This document shows, piece after piece, positions 1 to 4,627 of a stretch of DNA of 5,640 bases. The translations under genes were made by a program, and so were the position numbers. The notes under the pieces were generated by a model. The model was not told the origin of the DNA, ran no database searches, and was given only the letters and a program-made list of their open reading frames with translations. This stretch comes from Halococcaceae archaeon (lineage in GTDB: Archaea; Halobacteriota; Halobacteria; Halobacteriales; Halalkalicoccaceae): the NCBI GenBank assembly GCA_007129135.1, contig SKWB01000227.1, positions 1 through 5,640 of the forward strand. Reading direction: 5' to 3'. Positions within the stretch are counted from its first letter, which is position 1, and each line of letters begins with the position of its first letter.

Positions 1-290
1 TCCACCGCCTCCAGGGGAAAGCCTCCCCCGAGATCGACGCCTTCCCGACGCTCTACCGCTGGGGTCGGTACGAGGAGGTCGTCGAGCCGGGGATCGACGG
101 CTGGCGACTCCGGACGCTCCAGGGCTTTCCCGGGCCGACGGGCTACACCCGCGTCACGCCGTTTCACGCCGCCTTCGTCCTCCTCGACTCCCTGCTGGCC
201 TGTTCGATCCGTTATCAGGTCGCCTACCTCGTCCACTACGAGGTCGACGGAGCGAAGACTACTCGACGACCAGTACCCGCAGGTCGTTGA
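1..290 (+). CDS. 3' end of an unrecognised gene, cut by the left window edge
   Basis: An open frame (codons from position 3) runs from the window edge to a TGA at 288-290, giving the last 95 residues of a protein whose start is not visible. Third positions are almost all G or C up to about position 247, which supports real coding. Visible features are an aromatic and charged stretch (LYRWGRYEEVVEPG), a G/P segment (GFPGPTGYTRV) and then a hydrophobic segment of about 22 residues (FHAAFVLLDSLLACSIRYQV and beyond) that could be a buried or membrane helix. I do not recognise the family. The last dozen residues (from AKTTRRPV) are basic, have poor third-position bias and lie over the 3' end of the opposing glycerate kinase gene. 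They may be a late extension of an older C-terminus. The two genes converge and overlap by 32 bp. Confidence 0.6.
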   Translation, partial: HRLQGKASPEIDAFPTLYRWGRYEEVVEPGIDGWRLRTLQGFPGPTGYTRVTPFHAAFVLLDSLLACSIRYQVAYLVHYEVDGAKTTRRPVPAGR

Positions 291-1584
291 GGTTCGTCCC
301 GGTCGGGCCGGTCTCGACGAGGCATCCCCGCTCGGCTAAGTACGGCGTGACGTCGTTCTCCGCGAGTGCCTCCCGTGCGACACGGAGGTCCTCGACCGTC
401 TCGCCGGTGACCAGCGCGCCCGCGAACTCCGTGGGGCCGTCGATCCCGTCGGTGTCGACCGCCGCGAGCGCCACCCCCTCCGTCCCCGCGAACTCGATCG
501 CCGCCGAGAGCGCGAACTCCTGGTTCGGCCCGCCGGTCCCGTCCCCACGCAGGGTGACGGTCGTCTCGCCGCCGCTCACGACGACGCCAGGTACGGGGAG
601 GGGGTTGCCGGTCGCCCGCATCTCCTCTGCGATCGCGACGTGGGTCTTCGCCGCCTCGCGCGCCTCGCCCCGGACCCGTGAGGAGAGCCTGAGGACCCGG
701 TAGCCGCGCTCCTCGGCCACCTCGGCGGCCGCTTCGAGCGGCGTGAACCCGTCGGCCAGCACGTGGTTCTCGACGCGCTCGAACGCGGGGTCCCCGGCGT
801 CCGGCGTCTCCTCGCGCTCACCTTCGGCACCCGCTTCGAGGCGCGCTCGCACTGTCTCTGGCGGGTCGATCTCGTACCGGGAGAGCACCGAGAGCGCATC
901 ACTGTAGGTCGTCTCGTCTGGGACGGTCGGCCCGCTCGCGATCACGCTCAGGTCGTTGCCGACGACGTCCGAGAGCAGCAGTCCGACCACCCTCCCTGGC
1001 GCTGCTCTCCGCGCGAGGTGACCGCCCTTGAGCGCGGAACAGTGCTTCCTGACCGCGTTGATCTCGTCGATCGTCGCCCCGCTCCCGAGCAGCGACTCGG
1101 TCACCGACTGGAGATCCGCGAGTGGGACGTCGCCCGCCGGTGCGGGCATCAGCGCGCTCCCGCCACCCGTGATCGCGACGAGGACGAGCGTGTTCTCCCC
1201 GGCGCTCTCGGCCAGGTCTAGGACTCTTCGGGCCGACTCCACCCCGCGTTCGCTCGGCACCGGGTGGTCCCCCGGGAGCTGGTCGATCCGTTCCGTCTCG
1301 CCCGGGGCGTCCGTGACGACCGCACCGCGGTCGATCCGGTCGCCGAGAAGCGACTCGAGGGCGGCCGCCATCCGTCCGGCGGCGTTCCCGCCGCCGAGGA
1401 CGAGTAGCTCCTCGAACGCGTCGAGGTCGTACTCGGTGTCGAGAACCGTGAGAGCGGAGCCCGAGAGGGAGAGCGTCTCCGCGACGATCCGTTCCGGGTC
1501 GGCGGCCTCCAGGCCGGCTTCGATACAGTCGAGCGCGGTCTCGCTCGCCGGCCCGTCCGCGAGCGCCACCCGCCCTTCGATCAC
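259..1584 (-). CDS. Glycerate 2-kinase, MOFRL family
   Basis: Predicted cytosolic enzyme that phosphorylates D-glycerate with ATP to 2-phosphoglycerate, feeding lower glycolysis. It is 441 residues, close to the usual family length. The N-terminal DUF4147-type domain (about 10-245) shows a glycine-rich GGGNAAGRM (64-72), TGGGSALM (139-146) and LLSDVVGNDLSVIASGPTVPD (about 203-223). The C-terminal MOFRL domain (about 330-441) shows VSGGETTV (336-343), GGPNQEFALSAA (351-362) and DTDGIDGPTEFAGA (377-390). The start is the GTG at 1582-1584: it overlaps the upstream stop as GTGA, an AAGGTG Shine-Dalgarno-like element ends 5 nt before it, and the frame further upstream lies out of frame over the dehydrogenase gene. 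This is the second gene of a two-gene operon and is probably translationally coupled. Unusual: the family's conserved Lys after the first glycine run (GKA) is Asn here, and the conserved Arg of GGRNQE is Pro. Family assignment is secure; exact substrate is inferred. Confidence 0.9.
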   Translation of the reverse strand: MIEGRVALADGPASETALDCIEAGLEAADPERIVAETLSLSGSALTVLDTEYDLDAFEELLVLGGGNAAGRMAAALESLLGDRIDRGAVVTDAPGETERIDQLPGDHPVPSERGVESARRVLDLAESAGENTLVLVAITGGGSALMPAPAGDVPLADLQSVTESLLGSGATIDEINAVRKHCSALKGGHLARRAAPGRVVGLLLSDVVGNDLSVIASGPTVPDETTYSDALSVLSRYEIDPPETVRARLEAGAEGEREETPDAGDPAFERVENHVLADGFTPLEAAAEVAEERGYRVLRLSSRVRGEAREAAKTHVAIAEEMRATGNPLPVPGVVVSGGETTVTLRGDGTGGPNQEFALSAAIEFAGTEGVALAAVDTDGIDGPTEFAGALVTGETVEDLRVAREALAENDVTPYLAERGCLVETGPTGTNLNDLRVLVVE

Positions 1585-2405
1585 GGCACCACCTTCCCGA
1601 GCAGGCGGTAGGCGGCGTCGCGCCAGGCGTCGGGGAGGTGACGAGCGAACACGAGCGCGCTGGAGACGGTGCCGACTTGGTACCGCGGGGCGGGGTCGAG
1701 ACAGCTCGCCGCCTCGGTGATCGTCGCCGCCACCTCCTCCGGCGTGCTCGCGCCCGGCCCGTCGCCGTAGAGCAGCGCCGCGTCGTCGAGAAGCTCGTAG
1801 AAGCCCGCGTACGCGCCCGACTGCGGCAGGCGCTCGACCTCGTGGCCGACGCGGTCGGAGAAGCCGCTCTCGACCGGGTCGGGTTCGACGACGACCACGT
1901 CGATCCCGAACGGCTCGACCTCGGGCCTGAGCGCGTCGCTCATCGCCTCGAGCGCCGCCTTCGACCCACAGTAGGCCCCGCCACCGGGAAACGAGAGCCG
2001 ACCGGCGACGCTCGAGACGTTGACGATCCGGCCGCGGCCCGCCTCGCGCATGTGTGGGAGCACCGCCCGGGTCAGCCGGTGTGGGCCGTAGACGTTCACG
2101 TCGAACTGCCGCTCGAGCATCTCGACCGGGACGTCCTCGAGGGGTCCGAACTGGCCGTAGCCAGCGTTGTTCACGAGGCAGTCGATCGAGCCCTCCTCGT
2201 CGAGGATCCGGTCGATCACCCGCTCGACCTCCGCGTCGTCGGTGACGTCGAGCGAGTCGGTCACACAGCCCGCTTCCCGGAGCGCGACGAGGTCCGTCTC
2301 GTCGCGGGCGGTCGCGTAGACCCGCCACCCCTCCTCCGCGAACCGCAGCGCGGTCGCCCGACCGATGCCGGACGAACAGCCCGTCACACAGACCGTCCCT
2401 TGCAT
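1581..2405 (-). CDS. Short-chain dehydrogenase/reductase (classical SDR)
   Basis: NAD(P)-dependent oxidoreductase with a single Rossmann fold, 274 residues and presumably cytosolic. In order: the cofactor loop TGCSSGIG (8-15); Arg34 after the second strand (YATAR), which by family rule favours NADP(H); DV of the adenine-ring motif (LDVTD, 52-56); NNAG (79-82); Asn104 in FDVNVYG; the catalytic Ser of VNVSSVAG (around 131-132); and Tyr145-x3-Lys149 (AYCGSK). The complete tetrad Asn-Ser-Tyr-Lys means it should be active. After the active site the usual PG motif reads PDPVES. The C-terminal 90 residues resemble the substrate lid of SDRs acting on lipids, retinol or steroids, but the substrate cannot be told from sequence. 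Start ATG at 2403-2405 is chosen because the TGxxxGIG motif follows at the normal distance and a TATA-like box lies 27 nt upstream, implying a nearly leaderless mRNA. It is the first gene of an operon with glycerate kinase. Confidence 0.92.
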   Translation of the reverse strand: MQGTVCVTGCSSGIGRATALRFAEEGWRVYATARDETDLVALREAGCVTDSLDVTDDAEVERVIDRILDEEGSIDCLVNNAGYGQFGPLEDVPVEMLERQFDVNVYGPHRLTRAVLPHMREAGRGRIVNVSSVAGRLSFPGGGAYCGSKAALEAMSDALRPEVEPFGIDVVVVEPDPVESGFSDRVGHEVERLPQSGAYAGFYELLDDAALLYGDGPGASTPEEVAATITEAASCLDPAPRYQVGTVSSALVFARHLPDAWRDAAYRLLGKVVP

Positions 2406-2408
2406 GTC

Positions 2409-2428
2409 CGGTCGCTCGCGGGCGACCG
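2409..2428. repeat. Inverted repeat at the dehydrogenase promoter/start
   Basis: Two perfect 7-bp arms, CGGTCGC at 2409-2415 and GCGACCG at 2422-2428, are separated by 6 bp. The repeat sits exactly between the TATA-like box and the ATG of the dehydrogenase gene, so a protein bound there would cover the expected transcription start. An operator is possible. A chance palindrome in GC-rich DNA cannot be excluded. Confidence 0.35.
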
Positions 2429-2446
2429 CAATAAGGGTGTGTTTCG
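2429..2446 (-). promoter_or_regulatory. Predicted archaeal promoter for the dehydrogenase-glycerate kinase operon
   Basis: On the minus strand CTTATT (2435 to 2430) is the most AT-rich hexamer near the gene. It is centred about 27 nt upstream of the ATG at 2405, the spacing expected of a haloarchaeal TATA box with transcription starting at or next to the start codon. A CGAAA stretch (2446 to 2442) lies a little further upstream, where purine-rich TFB contacts can occur. No Shine-Dalgarno precedes this ATG, which fits a leaderless transcript. Confidence 0.5.
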
Positions 2447-2470
2447 GCGACGGGTTTTTCGCCTCCGCGA

Positions 2471-2482
2471 GAGGAGGAGGAG
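2471..2482 (+). promoter_or_regulatory. Shine-Dalgarno sequence deciding the SHOCT-gene start
   Basis: GAGGAGGAGGAG lies just before the GTG at 2485 and contains GGAGG, complementary to the archaeal 16S rRNA tail. It supports GTG 2485 over the in-frame ATG at 2404, because the codons between the two show no third-position G/C bias. The promoter is less clear: ATAAG near 2431-2435 would give a leader of roughly 25 nt holding this site, while the T-run at 2454-2459 would give an almost leaderless message. Confidence 0.5.
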
Positions 2483-2484
2483 AC

Positions 2485-2913
2485 GTGAGCTCCGAGCGCC
2501 TCGAGCGTCAGATCGGCCGGGAGACCGTCGGCGGCTACCGGCTCGAAGCGATCGACGGCGAGCGTGCGGTCCTGAAGCGGCCGAACTACGGCTCGAAGCT
2601 CGGGCACATCGTGGTCTTTCTCCTCACGGCCTGGTTCTCCCTCGGGGTCGGCAACCTGCTGTACGCCGCCTACCGCTACGTCAACGACTCGGAGTACAAG
2701 GTGCTCGACGCCCGCGATCCGGTGACCGACGAAGAGGCGCTCAGCCACCTCAGACGCCGCTACGCCCGCGGCGAGATCGAGGACGAGGAGTTCGATCGCC
2801 GTGTGCGGCGGCTGCGTGCGACGGAGTCGCTGGCGGCGATCCGGGCGGAGCCGGCCGAGGAGCGGGGCTACCACCACGAACGTGAGCGCGAGCGGTCGAC
2901 GGAGCGGTGGTAG
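2485..2913 (+). CDS. Small membrane protein with C-terminal SHOCT domain
   Basis: Protein of 142 residues with no recognised enzymatic motif. Residues 1-39 are a polar, charged N-terminal part (ERLERQIGRETVGGYRLEAI). Residues about 41-63 form one hydrophobic segment (HIVVFLLTAWFSLGVGNLLYAAY), enough for one membrane pass. Residues about 80-110 match the SHOCT short C-terminal domain: TDEEALSHLRRRYARGEIED followed by EEFDRRV. The tail is highly charged and ends in an ERERERSTERW run. SHOCT domains often sit at the C-terminus of small membrane or PH-like proteins and are thought to mediate oligomerisation; none of this gives a specific function. Start GTG 2485 is chosen for its strong Shine-Dalgarno. 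The gene is divergent from the dehydrogenase, and its TAG stop (2911-2913) touches the endonuclease V stop with no base between. Confidence 0.78.
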   Translation: MSSERLERQIGRETVGGYRLEAIDGERAVLKRPNYGSKLGHIVVFLLTAWFSLGVGNLLYAAYRYVNDSEYKVLDARDPVTDEEALSHLRRRYARGEIEDEEFDRRVRRLRATESLAAIRAEPAEERGYHHERERERSTERW

Positions 2914-3642
2914 CTACAGCCGCTTCGCCTCCTCCGCGTACCGATCGGCGAGCCGGATCGGCTCGGGCAGTTTGTAGCCCGCACAGCACGCCTCGACCAG
3001 ATCCGCCGCGGTCTCGGCGCCCACGCGGTGGCCGGGGCTCACGTAGACCGGGTTGACGTATCGAGCGCCCTCGTACTGCTTCGTCTGGAGCGCGGTGCCG
3101 ATCACCGTCCCCTCCGGTGCGCTCACCTCGTCGTCGGCGAGCACCGGTACCCGCGTCCCGGCCGGGAATGGGCTCTCGGGTGGGTTCGAGAGCCGGCCAC
3201 AGAGCAGCCCCTTCGCGACGCCGATCGTCGGGAGGTCGAGCGTCACCCCGACGTGGGTCGCGAGGCCCGCCTCGCGGTAGTGGATCCGGCCGCTCCCGTC
3301 CACGAGGGCGAGGTCCGGCTCCCGATCGAGCTCCTCGAACGCGGCGAGGATCGAGCCGCCCTCGCGGAACGAGAGCAGTCCGGGGATGTACGGGATCTCG
3401 GTCTTGCGCCTAGCGTGGACCCGCTCGATCACCTCCCCGCCGCGGGTGAGGACGACCGCGCTCACCGCCCGGTCGCCGTCGAACGCCTGGTCGACGCCCG
3501 CGACGAGGAGGTCGGAGGAGAGCGGGTCGAAGCGGGGGTCGTCCTCGAAGACCGCACCCCCTCCGATCTCGCGCTGGAGCGCCTCCATCTCTCCACGAGA
3601 GAGCGAGGGATCGGGGACGAACGTCGCCCTCTTCACCTGCAT
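2914..3642 (-). CDS. nfi: Endonuclease V (deoxyinosine 3' endonuclease)
   Basis: Repair enzyme that nicks DNA at the second phosphodiester bond 3' of deoxyinosine, the product of adenine deamination. Some homologues also cut inosine RNA. The 242 residues match the family core: AGVDQAF with metal ligand Asp51; the wedge PYIPG (84-88) leading into LSFRE with Glu94; LVDGSG with Asp115; a conserved His121; THVGV (129-133); PTIGVAK with Lys144; and the C-terminal PVYVSPGHRVGAET (198-211) and KLPEPIRLAD (224-233). The three acidic metal ligands are all present. The usual DGHG reads DGSG here, and HPR reads HYR. The ATG at 3640-3642 is chosen because it begins 1 nt after the rhomboid stop codon and gives normal family length; a start 21 codons further upstream would add a Pro/Ala/Gly stretch overlapping the rhomboid gene. 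Co-transcription with rhomboid is very likely. No good Shine-Dalgarno is visible, so translation may be coupled. Confidence 0.95.
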   Translation of the reverse strand: MQVKRATFVPDPSLSRGEMEALQREIGGGAVFEDDPRFDPLSSDLLVAGVDQAFDGDRAVSAVVLTRGGEVIERVHARRKTEIPYIPGLLSFREGGSILAAFEELDREPDLALVDGSGRIHYREAGLATHVGVTLDLPTIGVAKGLLCGRLSNPPESPFPAGTRVPVLADDEVSAPEGTVIGTALQTKQYEGARYVNPVYVSPGHRVGAETAADLVEACCAGYKLPEPIRLADRYAEEAKRL

Positions 3643-3643
3643 C

Positions 3644-4570
3644 TCAGAACCGCCGTCCGGGGCCACCGGGGCCGCCCGGCCCGCCCGGTCCGCCGGGGCC
3701 ACCACCGCCGAACTGGATCTGGTTCGGGATGCTGGTGCCCTGCCTGCGGAGGTGCTCGCCGTAGGCCAGTCCGATCACGAGGCCGGTGAGGTGGGCCACG
3801 TGGGCGATCCCACCCGCGCCGAGGCCGCCGCCGACCATCACGAACACGGAGAAGACGGCGAAGCCGATGGTGAGCAGCCAGAGCGGCATCGGGATGAAGA
3901 AGAAGAGCAGCACCTTGAGCTGCGGGTTGAGCACCGTGAGCACGCCCATGATCGCGAGCGCCGCGCCGCTCGCGCCGAGGACGGGGTTTCCGGGCTGGCC
4001 GATGAGGAGGCCGAGGCCGACCTGCGAGAGGCCTGCGAGCACGCCGCTCGCGAGGAAGAGCAGGAGGAAGTTCCTGCTCCCGGCTTTCCGCTCGACGAGC
4101 GGGCCGAAGAAGTAGATCACGATGCCGTTGAAGACGACGTGAAAGAGGTTGCCGGGCGAGTGCGCGAAGATCGATGTGACCCAGGTCCAGACGTACTCGG
4201 GGTTCGCGGGGTCGAGCGTGAAGAGCGCGTTGTGAACCCGACCGCCGAACGTCGCGAGGACGACGAACTGGAGGAGGTAGGTCACGGCCATCAGCGCAAG
4301 CACGAGGAACGTCACGTTCCCGCGGAAGTACGCGAGCGGGCCGCCCGGTCCGGTGTCGATCGGGAGCCGCGAACTCGACGTCGAGGCGCCCGGATTCGAC
4401 ACGCTGTCGTCGAAGCCGCTGTCGAAGACCCCCTTCGGGTCGTTCCAGTCGCCGAGCCCGACACAGGAGTGGTTCTCGGGGAGCCGGTGGTCCGCGCAGT
4501 ACGTCCCGCCACAGCGATGGCACTTGTAGGGGAGGTTCTCGTCGGCCCCACAGAGGTCGCACTGCACCAT
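3644..4570 (-). CDS. AN1 zinc-finger rhomboid intramembrane serine protease
   Basis: Predicted membrane protease of 308 residues. The N-terminus is a complete AN1-type zinc finger: Cys4-x2-Cys7-x9-Cys17-x2-Cys20-x4-Cys25-x2-His28-x5-His34-x-Cys36. A polar Ser/Gly/Asp linker (about 40-80) follows, then a six-helix rhomboid core. The core carries HVVFN (144-148, the HxxxN of the oxyanion region), GASGA with nucleophile Ser201, and AHVAHLTG, where His260 aligns with the catalytic His. Hydrophobic segments are near 86-108, 142-157, 167-190, 197-214, 219-247 and 253-271. The C-terminus ends in a Gly-Gly-Pro repeat tail (288-305). A haloarchaeal rhomboid with an AN1 finger (RhoII of Haloferax volcanii) has been described and linked to S-layer glycosylation; orthology here is inferred. 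ATG 4568-4570 is preferred to a start 27 nt upstream because the finger begins at once and an AT-rich box lies 26 nt before it. It probably heads an operon with endonuclease V. Confidence 0.95.
   Translation of the reverse strand: MVQCDLCGADENLPYKCHRCGGTYCADHRLPENHSCVGLGDWNDPKGVFDSGFDDSVSNPGASTSSSRLPIDTGPGGPLAYFRGNVTFLVLALMAVTYLLQFVVLATFGGRVHNALFTLDPANPEYVWTWVTSIFAHSPGNLFHVVFNGIVIYFFGPLVERKAGSRNFLLLFLASGVLAGLSQVGLGLLIGQPGNPVLGASGAALAIMGVLTVLNPQLKVLLFFFIPMPLWLLTIGFAVFSVFVMVGGGLGAGGIAHVAHLTGLVIGLAYGEHLRRQGTSIPNQIQFGGGGPGGPGGPGGPGGPGRRF
3656..3709 (-). repeat. Gly-Gly-Pro codon repeat in the rhomboid C-terminus
   Basis: The last 54 coding bases before the terminal RRF encode four glycines and then near-perfect GGP triplets (rhomboid residues 288-305). 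The DNA is a 9-bp degenerate tandem repeat of about five units, so length variation between strains by slippage is possible. The tail follows the last membrane helix and is likely a flexible, unstructured extension. Confidence 0.75.
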
Positions 4571-4590
4571 TACCGCGGCTTCGCACCCGG

Positions 4591-4604
4591 CAATCAAAGC
4601 GATT
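4591..4604 (-). promoter_or_regulatory. Predicted promoter for the rhomboid-endonuclease V operon
   Basis: The 57 bp between the acyl-CoA synthetase stop and the rhomboid ATG contain one AT-rich patch, read on the minus strand as AATCGCTTTGATTG. TTTGAT is centred about 26 nt before the ATG at 4570, the spacing expected of a haloarchaeal TATA box and a leaderless mRNA. There is no Shine-Dalgarno before the ATG. No clear T-tract terminator for the synthetase is visible here, so read-through from the synthetase cannot be excluded. Confidence 0.42.
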
Positions 4605-4627
4605 GGGATTCGGTCGCTGTCGGTCGA

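Noticed and set aside
2404..2484. Upstream ATG (2404) for the SHOCT gene, which would make CATG at 2403-2406 a shared divergent start.
   Set aside because: The intervening codons lack G/C third-position bias and cover the promoter. GTG 2485 has a strong Shine-Dalgarno.
1585..2877. An open minus-strand frame continuing 431 codons upstream of the glycerate kinase start, suggesting a giant fusion protein.
   Set aside because: It runs out of frame over the dehydrogenase and antisense to the SHOCT gene. Its translation is Arg/Gly/Pro-rich low-complexity, typical of a shadow frame in GC-rich DNA.
1638..2885. Long plus-strand open frame of 415 codons opposite the dehydrogenase and across the SHOCT gene.
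   Set aside because: It is Arg-rich, has no recognisable motif and lies opposite a complete SDR with all catalytic residues; it exists because stop codons are rare in this composition.
3643..3705. Longer endonuclease V starting 21 codons upstream inside the rhomboid gene.
   Set aside because: The extra residues are Pro/Ala/Gly-rich translation of the rhomboid repeat region and are not part of the family; ATG 3642 gives normal length.
3656..3709. GC-rich tandem repeat considered as a CRISPR-like or regulatory repeat.
   Set aside because: It is in frame and simply encodes Gly-Gly-Pro triplets; there are no spacers.
4611..4626. Short direct repeat CGGTCG between the synthetase and rhomboid genes.
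   Set aside because: Only 6 bp repeated twice, which is expected by chance in this composition.
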